A program made the translations under genes and the position numbers. From assembly GCF_016802725.1 (NCBI RefSeq), contig NC_052664.1:12612016-12676015 (forward strand): a DNA stretch of 64,000 nt, read 5' to 3'. The first letter of the stretch is position 1; every line of letters begins with the position of its first letter. Below the pieces are notes generated by a model that was not told where the DNA came from, did not search any database, and saw only the letters and a list, made by a program, of their open reading frames with translations. This stretch comes from Solenopsis invicta (taxonomy: Eukaryota; Arthropoda; Insecta; Hymenoptera; Formicidae). This document shows, piece after piece, positions 13,602 through 26,999 of this stretch.

Positions 13602-13767
13602 ATGAACAACAACAGTGTGGAGCAGCCGGATCCGGACAACATAAAGATGTTCGTGGGGCAGGTACCTCACGATATGGACGAGAATGACCTGAGGACGATG
13701 TTTGAGGAATACGGTCGAGTGCATCAGATAAATATCCTGCGGGACAAGATCACCGGCAGCCATAGGG
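13602..13767 (+). CDS. CELF/Bruno-family RNA-binding protein, exon with first half of RRM1 (partial)
   Basis: This exon encodes 55 residues plus one base of the next codon, starting MNNNSVEQPDPDNIKMFVGQ. The proline/aspartate leader followed by KMFVGQV (RNP2 of the first RRM), then an acidic DENDLRTMFEEYG helix and INILRDK strand, matches the N-terminus of animal CUGBP Elav-like/Bruno proteins. These bind UGU- and GU-rich RNA and control alternative splicing, translation and mRNA decay. The exon ends after HR with the first base of the next codon, G, so RNP1 (usually [K/R]GCCFV) is split across the junction in phase 1. Only four bases (tata) lie between acceptor and ATG and they contain no stop, so the ATG is either the true start or an internal methionine of a longer isoform. 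The minus-strand frame over the exon is a shadow. Family is certain enough; which paralogue (bru1/aret, bru2, bru3 type) is not. Confidence 0.93.
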
Positions 13768-13773
13768 GTGAGT
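13768..13773 (+). promoter_or_regulatory. Splice donor of the CELF exon
   Basis: GTGAGT follows the exon, a strong 5' splice site. It leaves the reading frame in phase 1, in the middle of the RNP1 motif of RRM1. Confidence 0.88.
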
Positions 13774-16700
13774 GATTGAGCTTCTTCTTCTTTGCGAATG
13801 CGCGCTTCAAGTCGCTTCTAGTTGCGATGAACTTTTACATTTAATAGGAAAGCGGCCAAAAGCGTATTTTCTAAATTAATTCTTTGTAAAGAATTATTTA
13901 CTTTTTAATAAATCTTACGTTAAACGATGTAAGAATAGGTTTATTTCTATTTTTTTTGTTATTTTAAATTAAATTTATTAGATTCTTAAATGATGATAAA
14001 ATAAATAATCGTATTTTACAATATATATTACTCTTAAAAAATATAACAAAAGAGAGAGACGCTTTTGTATTCTTTACTATAATTCAACATATTTATTTTA
14101 GCTATCAGTTTATTATTTCTTTAACATTTTTTTCTAAGTATAAAAAATATTACGCAATATCATTCTTTTCTAAGAAGGTGATTTGGATAAGTTTTAATTA
14201 TAATAAAATTATTGCGTTATATTTCATTCTTTATTGATATATTTTTTACTTACTTTCTTTCATTTTGAGTAAACCGATTCAATAAGATGGACTTGTATAA
14301 AACATTTGTTTCTTTATTGACAAATCTTTTATCTGCTCAACATATAACAAAACAGAATCAAGCGTGAAAATCGGTTTATACGCTTATGTGTGAACCACTG
14401 CCACTATCATTGACATTTTGAATTTGACGAAACGAATTTGACGGCATATTGAAATGAATACGCGAATGGTTATAGAAAGAAAGCAAAAGAGCAAGGAAAA
14501 TGGGCGCATTTACGATGATAGGAAAAACGATAAAACGTTGAGACATGATCGTAAATCAAGATTAATTTCCGATACGCTCGCTTTCTACGATGACACGCGA
14601 GAATTGAATATATTTCTTTATGAAGGATATAAATGGATTTTGTGTCTTACTGTTTTTGTACTTCTCACAGCTAATTGCGATGCGATAATTACGACAGATA
14701 GGAAATATGTCATGAAGAAGATATATATAAACGACGTTACGTGTGTGACGCTAATACTATTCGCTTATCAAATAATTGGAATTCCGATTCATCTCATTTT
14801 TGAAAATTGTCCTTGAAGTTGAATTAAACCAGTAAATCCACTGAATAGGTTAATTTGCCGGAAATCATTTTCCGTTAAACTGAACCCACATTTTCGATTT
14901 AATTGAATTTTGATTATAATTGATGTTGCTAGGCCTTTCTATTATTGATGTAGTCTCATAATGGAGCATACCAAAATCAAGTATTTCATATAATTTAGTT
15001 TTTCTCCAAATTCTAATTTATTCCATTCTGTTTACTGAACGAATACAAAACAATTAAATGGTTTACATGATTCTAATTAGTACTTAATCTTTGTCAAATT
15101 ATTACTTTTCTAAATTGAAAAATGTGAACATAAAAGATAAAAAAGTGTTACGAATCAAAAGATTTTTATCGAGATATTTTTAAGTCAATGAAATAAAGTA
15201 ATTTACTTGGAACAAGTTTGTGCTTTGATTTTGCTGAAAAGAAATGAATTTATAATGTAAATATTAGAGATCGTTTTTTTATAAATTCATAATTTGGGTA
15301 ATTTAATTCAACATTTTATAAAATTAATTTATAATTAAAGTTACTATATAAAAATTTTTAAAGAAGGAGGCTTCTCAAGTTAAAATAATTTTTGAAATAA
15401 AAAGAAGAAATCTTTATTTAATTGAAGATATTATTTAATTTGAAATTTGATCCGTTTAATTTGATCATGTTCCCTACTCTTATAGGGCATATAATTGTTT
15501 TAATTGTTAGAAACTGTTGCCACGCTAGTATCAGCGACAATTAAAACTTTAAGATCGCTGCCGCGCTATTGTTAGCGACAGGTTTAAATCTCAAAATTCT
15601 ATAAATTGTACTTACATTTTCAGCGTTCTTACGGATCGAAGATTAATTCAATTAAACAATAAATTAAAAATTTATCTTTATCTTTACTTAATTAAGATCA
15701 AATATAGAAAGATTTTTTGGATATGTGAATACTGATTTTAAAAGGATTTTGAATGCTAATTCCTAATAACCAAGTTTAAGTTAATTCTCAGTAGTATTTT
15801 TCAATGAACATGATCAACTGCTTTTGTATTTCTGAATGACTGACAAGAGACCTCGTACTGTACTTTGTTTTATATATTTTGAAGTAGTAACAACTCTCAC
15901 GCAATTTTTTTACCACCTCTACTTAGGAGTATTATTTAAAAAGTAAGAAGGGGAAGATTCTTAGCCATATGAAATCAAATCTATAATTAATATTATGGTT
16001 TTGGCCTGATACCGCCGTTATCGTAGAATGAATTATTATTTCGATTTTAATTTTACCTTGCCACTAAATTACTGAGATCCATTAAAAAAAAAAAATATTT
16101 GCATAATTATTTAAATTGTTCAAATTACCCTCTCGTGACATAAGCAAATATAGGAAACAATGATGATAAGAAACACTTCAAAATGTGATGTTAATAATTA
16201 ATATTGCGACATATATAACAAAAACAAAAAAAAAGATATTGAAGAAAATGTCTTTGAATAAAATTTTCTGTGCAATTAATAAAGTCATAATGTTGGAAGA
16301 AAATTATCTTGCATTGATTTCAACAAACATCGACATCAAATAAAAAAAAAGTAAGAAAAGGGAAATGCGCACACAACGATTGATATGTAATTAGGAAGAG
16401 TCGCTGCTGTGTAAGCCTTCCTCGGTATATCGATCGGAGGGCGAGAGAGCAACCCTCACGGGACTCTTATGTCTCCCTACGTCCGAATACAGATGCGCTT
16501 GTAACGCGGCTGTCACTGAAATATGCACGTGCTCGCTAATAACGAGCCTTAACGCTCGCTAAATGTCGTCCGCACCGGTGAAAGTTTGCGCAATTACTTT
16601 CACTGTATAGATGACTTCAAATTTGCGGCCGATGTGAAAGTCAGGCATTGTGCGGTAACCCAATTGCCCGGTGTATACGTTAGAAGTATCGATTTCTGTG

Positions 16701-19700
16701 CGAGGCGCTCAAAGTTCGCCGTGGATTACCAAGCATAATTATAATCGAATCGCTGCAGAGTTTATCTATGTAACAACGAACAGAAAAAGAAAGTGCTTTA
16801 TTGCATCATTATAGCAATATATCACCGGTCTAGAGAACTATACTATTTTTTTATGAAAGCAATATACTGAAAATTTAAATGATTACAAATATAATAAATT
16901 AAACTATATTAGATTTTTATCAAACGTACATTCAATTTTACGGATTACAGATAACTGACAATTTAAACAATTATTTTTTAAATTAAAAGTGTATTAATAT
17001 TACAATACTCTTTTCTTCTAACTCGGAGACAGCTTTCTTGCAACGGGTTTTAAAATAATATATGTATAATGTGTGTGGAGCGAAGAAAGAGAGAGAGAGA
17101 GAGAGATAAAAAGAAAGAAACTTCAAAACATTTTTTTTATAAAGTTACTTTTTTCTTAAGTCATACAAATTGTAACAATTATTATATAGAAATTATTTTT
17201 GAAAAATTCAGTACATCAAATATGGAAAACAATCGATTGCTAAATGTATCCTATTTCGCAGTTCTTGGTAATTTGAAGAAATTTTCTTGACGAAGCAGAC
17301 TTCAGAAATCTTCTGCAGATAAGTAGATCTATGTGTAAAATGTACGCGCGATGCGCTATCCGAGTCGGAAGGCGCGAAATGTTAGGATTCTGAGAACTTC
17401 CGGAATAATTAATGTGGGCGAATTGTAAACGTCATGCGCACCTGCAAAATTGATGGCGGCAGGCAGTACAACTGGGATGAAATTCGTTCCCCATTGTGAA
17501 AATTTAACTTGATTACCATGACGTAATGGTGAATTAATGTCCCGCTCGCGGGCCGTTTGTTTAATGCACCGCATTTTAGATTCGAAATCTCTGTCAACGT
17601 GGAGTTTCAATTTTACAATAAAACGAGCTAATTACCGTTTTCCAATTAACTTTTAGTTGACAATCATTATATTAGGCAATCTTCTCATCGTCTTCCTCGC
17701 TGAATTACAGTTAATTTTATTCATATCTTGAAATGAGCAAATTACTAGTTGCTATCGATTTATCATTTACAAATGGCATTCTGCAATCTCATTTATAAGC
17801 AGAGAGTACACACATATACACGCATAATCGGCATAAATTATACTACTTAAGTAAAATGCATACCGGAATAATACAGTCGACATGAAGCGAGCTTGCTCGT
17901 CTGTCGCTGGCCAAATAGCGAGTCTGAAGGTAAATTCCACAGTGCATCGAGGCGTTTTATCTCGACTCGCGACGGTGGAAATAAAACGCTAAAATTTCCA
18001 GAAATTCTATATTAATTAAGCCGCGAAACCCAGCTTGGCGTAAGCTCTACTAAAAATTAACAAGGGGTACCTGTGGAATATATTTGATTTACGCCAGGAT
18101 AAATTAAAACTTTAAATTATTTACAGAAATATTCGTAATATTACGTAATAAAAAAAAAATTACTTCGGCCGTTTCATTGGTAATTACTTTAATCCGTTTC
18201 TCATTTATTTAATTTTAGTCGCTTCCTACAAAACCAGTCTTAATATAACTCTGTTATTTCGATCAAATAATTTTAATTGATGTTAAATATAGAAAGAATA
18301 AAATACCACGTAGTCTGACTGAAGGTATTATTTTTACATTTTGATTTTGATTAATCAAATTATTTTTCAATTAAACATATACGAGTACAGTGATGTATAA
18401 ATATATTCTTTATAGTAAACGCTTAAGAATTAGATATTATTTACAATATATAGACGTTTCAAGCAAAACTGCATTAAAATATTAGTAAAAATTCTTTTGA
18501 AGTATATTTTTTTCCGGTTTATTTTAATTTCACAATTACTTTATTTAAGGAACTGTCGAAGGAAAAAGTATTTAGCGATTATTAAATTTTTCATATGTAA
18601 CATTCATTATTTAAAAAAGAAGTGTGTTAGTAAATCATGTAAAAAAATTTATTTTTCTTACTTATAATTCACTTCTAGTAATGTGTGTGTATGTGCGTAC
18701 GTTTTATTTTTAAAGTTATTTTAAACATTCATCATTAGCTGTATGATAATATTGATCATTAAGAGTTTCTTACTGCAGACATATTAAGGCAAGCTAATTT
18801 TATCATAAAGTAGCTTCGTCGGACATTAACATAATTAATTCAGGCATTATCACATTAATTCTGGTATGGCCACTATGGAAATACAAGATCTATTTGAAAC
18901 AGATTGAACGGTGAAGTCTACTTAGAAATCAATATTACTGGAATGAGCAATCCATGGAATGTTCAATTTGGTGGGTCAATAGGAGACAGCGAACTCGCGG
19001 CAAACTCCTTTTATGCCCGATTAAAACAAGTGCGGAACCGTGTTCGCAATGAAGACCTTCGAGATTGCCGTCGTAGCCAATATATCGAAATCCCGAAAGT
19101 GTCCGACTGCGCCGCTTCTTGTCGCAAAGTAGCGGAATTCGATACTTTGCTACTTTGTGAGGGACGGTATGAGGACGACAAGGACGACAATAGGATTCTC
19201 GGCAAACAGGAAGGACGAGCTGCTGTCTCCCGTCGCACAATTTTCCGCGTGGAATTCCGCTGTTCCATCCCGGCGAAAAGACGTCAGGAAATGTTTTAGT
19301 TAAATTAACAGAGCTCTCACGCGGCGATGTTTCCCTGTGTCGATTGCGAATTCCTTTTCGACAAGCTTCCTGTTACTCTGTGTGAATATACGGTATCGTT
19401 ACGAGACACGTTTGTCTCTTGCATCTTCGCTCTAAACTCTTCTCGCACACCGAAATACTCTGCGTGCGAATCGCTCGGAGAATTTGTTTGTCCTAAACGG
19501 GAACGCGAATCGACCTCCCGCTGCTCGTTACGCCCACTACACCCTGCTATTAATCACACGGCCCTATTAATCGTCCTTAAGTCGTGCCATGCTCGCGTCA
19601 CCTTGCTCTTTCACGCTGAAGAAAGCCGAACTTCGTCGACGTGACTGTCTTTAAGGGTCGCTATAAAGATCGGTTCTACTATTTGTCAGTCATGTATAGC

Positions 19701-19850
19701 GCTTGGAAATGCTTCGAGAAGATCGATATCCTTCCTATATCGAGTCTGCTTCAGGCTGCGCGTTCAATATAATCGATTTTCCTTGTCAAAGTATTTCTAA
19801 ACGCACGTAACATTTCTTGTAATTTCCATTTTTCTTCTCAATTCTCTCTC
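13774..19850 (+). other. Start of the large CELF intron; no exon seen
   Basis: This stretch is mostly A/T-rich. A 120-aa open frame at 14454-14816 is lysine/isoleucine-rich with one hydrophobic stretch and no recognised family; I take it as chance. C/G-richer patches at 16.38-16.75, 17.3-17.6, 17.86-18.05 and 18.9-19.7 kb have overlapping open frames on both strands without domains. I looked for the expected next CELF exon (continuing the GCCFV RNP1 motif) and did not find it. Confidence 0.55.
17088..17106 (+). repeat. (GA)n microsatellite
   Basis: A short run of GA dinucleotides on the plus strand within the intron. Simple repeat, no other signal. Confidence 0.9.
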
Positions 19851-19861
19851 TTTTTATTCTT

Positions 19862-20017
19862 CTTCGCGCATCATGCTCTTGTCAGCGCGTAGGTTTGTCT
19901 CTTCTGCATATTTCCGTAGATATATGGGATCTACAGTTTTAATACCGGTTCCGAACGTTTTTTATTATTAGAAGAGACTTTCCTGGACAGAGTTAGTCTC
20001 GGTGGTTTACCTTTGCC
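19862..20017 (+). repeat. Inverted duplication, left copy
   Basis: This segment matches the reverse complement of 22963-23099 at what I estimate by eye as roughly three quarters identity. Shared blocks include tagatatatggg / cagatatatggg, ggttccgaac, and a long block reading attagaagagactttcctgg in both, then cagagtta.tctcg.tggt and cctttgcc. In the frame beginning IWDLQF this copy has a stop and a length change, then returns to EETFLDRVSLGGLPLP. An AG dinucleotide precedes the shared block in both copies. It is probably a fragment of a dispersed repeat; identity unknown. Confidence 0.7.
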
Positions 20018-20106
20018 TTCCAAGAAGGCATATAGACATCTAATTAATGGTACAATTTTACGTAATTAAAATTGAGTCCTTACTGTATTTTTTTACGAAG
20101 TCATAT

Positions 20107-20107
<1 letters not shown>

Positions 20108-20149
<42 letters not shown>
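20108..20149 (+). repeat. (TC)n microsatellite
   Basis: About 20 uninterrupted TC dinucleotides on the sense strand of the intron, one of the longest simple repeats in the window. It would give a CU tract in the pre-mRNA. Confidence 0.95.
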
Positions 20150-20150
<1 letters not shown>

Positions 20151-20628
20151 CGCACTATAATTAATTAGCGCTTTACATGATCCATAACAGAATGATTAAT
20201 ACTTGGAGCTTTCTTTAATTTGTCTTTCAGATCTTTAATTACTTTGTCACATTGTATACTTTACTCGTATCGATTGTATTCCTTGCACTAGTTTCTGCAA
20301 TCTTCTTATTTAAAATATAAATTTTAAATTATTTTATAGAGCCATACGCTAAATAATTATTTAACAGTACGTTTATTCTCTGAAATAAATCAGCACCTTG
20401 GTTTTGTCCTCCCGATTTGTTACATTACATTATACAAGTTTATTGAACTATCTATTATAACACATAAATAGATGCTTGACTTAATCAAATGCTTTCTTAT
20501 TTTCTACATTCTTAGTATTGTCGTTACAAGTGGACTCAGTTGGGGATATTTCCTGGCCCGCTGTTTTGTATGCAAACTTCCTAGATTTGCCATCCGCTAA
20601 TCGTTTAGAATGTCCAATCTTTATTTGT

Positions 20629-20675
20629 CTCTTTTATGCTAGGAAGTTATTTTGCAGTTATTTCACGAAAGAAAG
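20629..20675 (+). repeat. Diverged direct repeat, copy A
   Basis: The segment ctcttttatgctaggaagtt followed by att.tg.ca.tatt.cacgaaagaaa resembles 23384-23428 in the same orientation. Similarity is clear over about 45 bp with scattered substitutions and small gaps. Together with the inverted pair nearby it suggests old, broken repeat copies on both sides of a 3-kb block. Confidence 0.45.
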
Positions 20676-22962
20676 ATTTATCTGTATCTTCTAGATGTAG
20701 CAATAGCATAGTCAAATAGAAAATAACCCTAACGCATATAGCCATAATTTTGATGGTTAAGAATATTTCACAAAGAATAAATTCTTTCAGTTTATGTATT
20801 TTTGCGTTTTTGAAATATCTTTTTCCGAACAATATCGTCATAATCCTTTATCTACCGTCTAATGGTTATTTTCTCGTGTCTCTTTGTCTTCGAACTTTTC
20901 CAAAGGGTACCGAAATCGTGAAGAACGCCGGAGTCGTCGTACACCGTGCACTTCAGGATTACGCGAGAAACTTTAAACGAAACTCTGGCGCGGAAGTATC
21001 GCAAAGCTGCTTCCAAGCGAGCTTGTGTTCCAACACGAGCAAGCCGGATTCAAGGTAGTTGTTGGTTCTTTTCGCAGGAGAGTAACGGACTTTTCGAAGA
21101 CAGATAAATTTTTGAAGTCCCATAACGGCACCATCGAGCTGATAACTGAGTATGCCGTATATATCGTGAGTCAAAAAGCTTTAGATAATTGCGTGGACAT
21201 TTTAAAGTGCGAGAATACTATTTTTTCTGACATTTTTCTCAAAATCAAATAAAATCTTATTACATGCTAAGCAAGAAGTGTATTTTTCGAAATAAAAATA
21301 ATAATTATGTGTATAAAAATAATGATAATTTATTTTTTGCGTTTTGGATATAATATAAAAGACTAAATCTTCTTCAGTTGCAAATATGTGAGACAAATAA
21401 GAATTATTTTAAATCAATAATTTTGCATAATAGCGTAAATAATTTGTTAGCGTAAATAATTCTTTAAACTGATACGATATTTTCTTACTATTTTGCTCAA
21501 GTATCGCTAAATATAGAATTCCAGTCTCGTTTTCTACTGTGAGAAAATACAGTTTATTATAGTTTGTTACAGTTCGATGTACAATACGTCTACTCGCTAA
21601 CATGATTAACAGTCGAGTCTTTTAATATTCCAATCCGCTACCTTACTCTTTTGTTTCTGAAGCTTCTGTCCTGACTCTAAATATCTACCGGTCTAATTCG
21701 GTTACTGTTTGTTATCTATTTTTTTTTGTTTATTAAATCACGAGAAAAATCTCGAAAGATACTTATAATTTTAAGAAGTTTCTTACGCGCCAATATTAGA
21801 AAGTGAGGTGGCTTAGAACAAATTATAAAATGGTTCAAGAATTTGTAGAACAGGATCAAAAATGCTGATGAATCTAATTAATACAATAATGGGAGAGGTG
21901 TTTTATAATTTTTTTTTTCTTTGTACAGTTGTTTAGCAAGATGTAGAATTCTGAACTTTTTACAAGTGATTCAAACGACGGAAGAGTTTCTAAAGAGGAT
22001 GAAGGGGAGCAACAAGAGCAAAGTAGAGAGGAGGAAAATGAGGATGCGATAAAATAAATGCCTCATTTCTTAAAAATAGAGAAACTGCTTCCTAACTGAC
22101 ATACTGTGCAGGAAGTGGTAAATTGCCAAATAGACAGTAATCAATTATTTCAAAGTAGATTTTACAATTCTTTGAATTCTTTATATATTCTACTGAAAAT
22201 AAGACATTGAGGATAACTGTTAAAAATATATCAATGCGTTTCTCTAAATTCTTTTTGCAAATGGTGTGATATGAAAGTACTATTGCTATATCAATTAAGC
22301 TGTAAATGATTTCTTACACTGGATGGTGCGAATAATACGACAGATATCTTCTCAAAAATATTTCTTTTTTTTTATGGAAACTATCAATAACGATTCTTTC
22401 GTTTATAATTTTAAGTGACAAGTATAAAAAGATTAAACAACGTTTCTCATATTCAATAGTAAATCGTAATCGATCGTGATATTTACTTTCTTATGTTTAT
22501 TACGCGAGAGCATTGCAAATCTTTTATAAATGTAAATCTATCAATTTTTTATTTTATTGAATTTTTCAATGGTTATACGATAAATTATGAAAACGTTGAG
22601 AAAAATGCAGGAAAATAATACATCTTATGAAACACAAGATAAGTTTATAACAAATTAATTTGTTATTACTGAAAGGTTTAACGTGTAATTGATGATGATT
22701 AAAACATCAACATACAATTTCGAACTTTTAATTTGCATTCAAAACTGCACGAACTACGAAGTATAATAAAAAATATTCTAAGTGGTACGCATTTGGCAAC
22801 TCTCCTCTAATTCTCGTATAGCTTAATTTATACATTTGCAAACTATAGTGCAGCGTAAAAAGTTGCTCTGAGTGCCAAAAATCCGAGTTTAAATTTACTC
22901 AGAACAATATAACTTTAAATCGGTTTTTGGTCGATTTAGAAATCGATCACTACTTCTCAGCA

Positions 22963-23099
22963 GGCAAAGGCATACCATCGAGAGTAACTCTGCCCAGGAA
23001 AGTCTCTTCTAATAGGTTGTTCGGAACCAGCGTTAAAAATTGTAGGTCCCATATATCTGAGAGATTGCCTACGCGTTAACGGGTGTATGGCACGCGAAG
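22963..23099 (-). repeat. Inverted duplication, right copy, with a short open frame
   Basis: This is the reverse-complement partner of 19862-20017. Read on the minus strand from about 23056 to a stop at 22950 it is open for about 35 codons, containing IWDLQFLTLVPNNLL and EETFLGRVTLDGMPLP. I do not recognise the peptide. In the first shared codons the two copies differ mainly at third positions (GAC/GAT, CAA/CAG), but later differences fall at second positions and the other copy is broken, so this may be a relic of a transposon-encoded or captured exon. Function is not assigned. Confidence 0.6.
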
Positions 23100-23383
23100 A
23101 AGGAGATGGGAATAGAAATTCATTCCTCATGTGATATAATTGAATTTTCTCAACAAATGATATATAGTTAAAAAAATTAAAACTGGATGAGTCTTAGGAT
23201 TATTGACACTCCTGTCGTGTTACATCATCGATTGAATATATTTATATTATAATGGAAGCACCGAAACTTTACATGTGTGTCATACGAATGTTATTTAGTG
23301 TTCAAGTAATATCTAGTATTTAGAAAAGTATTATCTAGATTACCTGTCAATCGGTAATAATTAGCATGATCGGTTTTGTTCGC

Positions 23384-23428
23384 CTCTTATATTAGGAAAT
23401 TATTCTGTCAATATTCCACGAAAGAAAA
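23384..23428 (+). repeat. Diverged direct repeat, copy B
   Basis: Partner of 20629-20675. It shares ctctta.ttaggaa.ttatt and ccacgaaagaaa in the same order. Short and diverged; support comes only from this pair. Confidence 0.45.
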
Positions 23429-23429
23429 G

Positions 23430-26400
23430 ACTCGCAGAGCCTTCAGAAACCTTTTATCCAAGTGAAATTGTTCTTATCAGTGCAATCCGATTTCACTTAG
23501 CGCGACGCGAGCATAAAAAAGTGGGATTTCTGAGGATTTTGATGTAACTTATTCCCCTTCATCTTTACCCACGAGTTCGCGATGCCGAAATTAATTGCGG
23601 TGGCGGATCGACGATACCTACTGATGACACCACCGGAAACAGCTCTAATTAATTGGCAAACTGCTCCTGCGCCAAGAACTGGCACGTGCTTCTAGTCGGC
23701 AAACGGCACTTGCTTAGTATTTCCGACGCCCGCTCGTCGATCACTCAGCCTTAATGACGCCTTCTGCCCTTTGTTCATCCCTCGTGCTGGATCCTACTCA
23801 GAATTCCATCCGTGCTGCAAGTGCGTGTAAATACAAAGACCAGCTGGTAAATCTCGCGCGAATTAATCTTTGTGACGTGCTTTGCATCTCTAGAACGTTC
23901 TCATTATTCTTTTACTGCTTAAATGACGTAAATGACGCAAATATATTATAATTTGCGAAGTGGGATGTCGTATTAATTAGAAATTGTAGAATTAGAATAC
24001 ACTCGTTAATTTTTTAAAATCAATTATTTCCACAATTTATTAAAAATTTTATTTTTATTTTGTTTTTCTAATTTGTTTACAAAAAAACAACAAAATAATT
24101 AAAAACGTTCCTAACAAAACTATGCACAAATTTTTTTATGGCACTTTGTAATTTCTCAGGATGATTATTAAAAATGTGGTCTTCTAACTTCATTTGATTT
24201 TTATTTAATATTTCACTGCATTGAAAGGGCGGCTTTCTGGAGTTTCCATTCCAGACACTGAAAAATGAGGATAAAATATCATTATGTATGAAAAATGTAT
24301 AGTTTGACATAGTTTATTTAATTAATTGTCTCCGGTTTACTGTTAAATTATATTACACTTTATTTAATTATTAGCTTATTTAATTTATTACGCTACAATC
24401 ATTCAGGAAAAAATTTTTATATGTAATAATTGTAACTGATTATATATTATATATGTTTATATATATTAAACTATGTAATTATATATAATTACATACATCA
24501 TTTTTATATAATTATATATAATTACGCATATTTTATATATAAAATTATATATAAAAAATTTTGTCTTGGGTAGTAATGAGGTCATTTCACCAGTCGCTGA
24601 ACAATCACCAGTAAATGATTATTTCAAAAAAGTATTAAAATAATAAGACTTTAAAATAAAATTGTGATTTAATTGTATTTTTTATGACTTGATTTTCAAA
24701 ATAATTTTATTAAAATATCATTTTTTATTTAAGAATGTTATTATATTAAAATTTTATTTATATTTTTATTCACTAATTCAATTTTTTATTTGTTTATTGA
24801 CTGGTATAGTGACTCTATAATTTCTTTATTTTACTTATATTGATAGTAAACTGATAGAATAAAAATTGATTGGATTAATAATAGCTTTTGCTGATTTTAG
24901 AAATGATTAATTCCAAAACACATAAATTTCTCTCTCTAAACTAGAGATAGAGGAGGCTTTAGATTAGAATTAAGACAAAGTCAAGAGCTCATTATCAAAA
25001 TTAAAGGATTCTCAGATGATGTCTGATAAATTGGTAAATTTGAGAATTTATTTCTGAAAACAAATAACAGAATATCAATGACAGTTTGAGAATTGAGATT
25101 CACTAATAGAATCGATGGTTCCATATATCGGGATGAGCTCATTAATTTAGTATTATGCTTTGACTATGATTCTAATAATATTTGGGTGAGGTCACTCAAT
25201 ACTGCTAGAAACAGATTGGGCTCCGCTTGGCTAAGGAACAATCTGTTAAACTAAGCTTACTGATAAAGACGTGATGGAAATTGGCTCGTTAATATCCTTG
25301 TCAACAATCAATTGTTTATCTCTGGTTATTGTATACGCAAAGAGAAATCCGTTAGCTAACACTTAAGTTTTCCCCTCTAAGCTATAAACAAGTTGTTACC
25401 AATTTTAAACAAAGGTTAATTCCTTTCTTTTGTACATGCTTATCGTTTCCCACGACAAATTATTTATTCAACAAATTGTGCAACTTTTTAAATTTCATGT
25501 GACAAATTTTTTTTAAAGTGCTTTGGATGAGACTGCTCAACAAAATTTTTATAAATTTTAAATCTATAATTACCTTAATAGTGATATTTTTATATCTATT
25601 TCACAACTTAATTAATTTCTGTAATTCTAAGTTAACTTGTGATTGGCAAACTTATGAAGATTTAAAATTCATTGTCTCCTTGAAAGTTTTCCTAAGAAAT
25701 ACTTGCAAATTATTTAAATAAGAATTAATCTCTTATTTGTTGCGTAATGAATATGAGACTATTACAATCGACTCTAAAACTGATTTTAAAGATGTCATAA
25801 ATATGTTCACTTATAAAAAAATTATAATTCTCAAGTAATTAGATTTATTATTTTTAATAAAATAATTTTTTTGTGACAAGTAATTATGTTTTTATTTCAA
25901 TTGAACATTTTTCTTTAACGAATTATTTGCTTTTAAGGTAATATTTTATTGGGACAAAAAATATTTATTATTGGAAATGATTATTTCTTTTAATTTAAGA
26001 ATTATAATTTAAGAAAATGTATTTACTTAAAAAAAGTAAACTTTTTTCGTGTACCAAGGTTTAAGAAATCCTCATTTTGTTTTAGTCATTTGTCGTACAA
26101 AAAAAAAGTGGAAGTTGTTAAATGCTTTCAAATGTCTCTCTCCCCTTCATTTTTTTCCCGTGGATCACGAAAATGCCAACTAGCAGGATGATAAAAACAC
26201 GAAAGGCGGGCAAAACGAACCGCTTTAATTTAAAGTTGCGTACGGGATTTGGGACTTTTACTTTTCGAGTTACCCCCGACGACGAGGGCGGTTCTCCTCT
26301 ACGAAATCCTCCTGCCGCGAACTCGTTACGTTTTCGTCGTAAGGAATTACGCGACTTTGACTAAAGCCAGTTAAAGTCTCGTCGGAGTTGCGACTAAACG

Positions 26401-26990
26401 GCTCCTGATCCCCGTAATCTTGTGGAACTCATGGCATCGGCCGCTACCGGGCACAGTTTCAAAATTTCATTGATAAACGTCGACATTGTTAATAGATAAC
26501 GTTTCTTGAAACGAACTTTTATCAAGGAAAGCAATTTATATTAAATTAATTCTTTAAATCATTTCGGTTATCATTATTTATGTATTTTGATGAAGAAAAA
26601 TAAATTAATATTATATATAAGTTAAAAATTTAACTAATTGTTTTATTATTGTTACTCAATAATTCACTTTTTTACATCTAAACTATTAAAAGTTGTAATA
26701 TTAAGAAAAAATTTAATGCGAATGTTGTACGTATCTTTTTAAAAAACAGATTACATTTATAAAATGTATAATAATACAATTCATGCAGTTATAAAAACAA
26801 CTGTTAACAAAATCTTTATGTTTATTATAACTCAATTGTGGCTACAACAGTTTTATTAATTACGTTTTTTTAATTAATATCGAGTCTAGCGACAATTTTC
26901 TTGGTACATTACATTCATTGAACGCGAGAATTTATGCCTGACAATAAATACGACATAGTAAAAGTTCTGGCTGGCAGCCAAGATTACAAG
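23430..26990 (+). other. A/T-rich intron; no gene seen
   Basis: Between 24.0 and 26.1 kb composition is extremely A/T-rich. Runs of tatata near 24.43-24.56 kb can fold into many weak hairpins. A C/G-richer patch at 26.1-26.46 kb contains an 80-aa open frame rich in R and P with no domain. I support no coding or RNA gene here. Confidence 0.5.
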
Positions 26991-26999
26991 GAGCGTTGC

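Larger units (their letters stand above)
20018..22950 (+). other. Intron between the inverted copies; no gene seen
   Basis: The sequence is A/T-rich with a moderately C/G-rich patch at 20.88-21.16 kb. The 102-aa and 75-aa plus frames there overlap minus-strand frames and have no domain. Positions 21.96-22.05 kb hold a purine-rich, GAG/GAA-rich stretch. A segment at 20629-20675 recurs in direct orientation at 23384-23428. No exon is supported. Confidence 0.5.

Noticed and set aside
13506..13763. 85-aa minus-strand frame over the CELF exon
   Set aside because: Shadow of the real plus-strand exon.
18904..19299. 131-aa plus-strand frame with two minus frames over it
   Set aside because: Charged, R/E/D/K-rich product without a family match by eye; the mirrored minus frames suggest only a locally stop-poor stretch.
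24420..24560. TA-rich hairpins
   Set aside because: Self-complementarity is expected from the nearly pure A/T composition; no distinct arms or ends.
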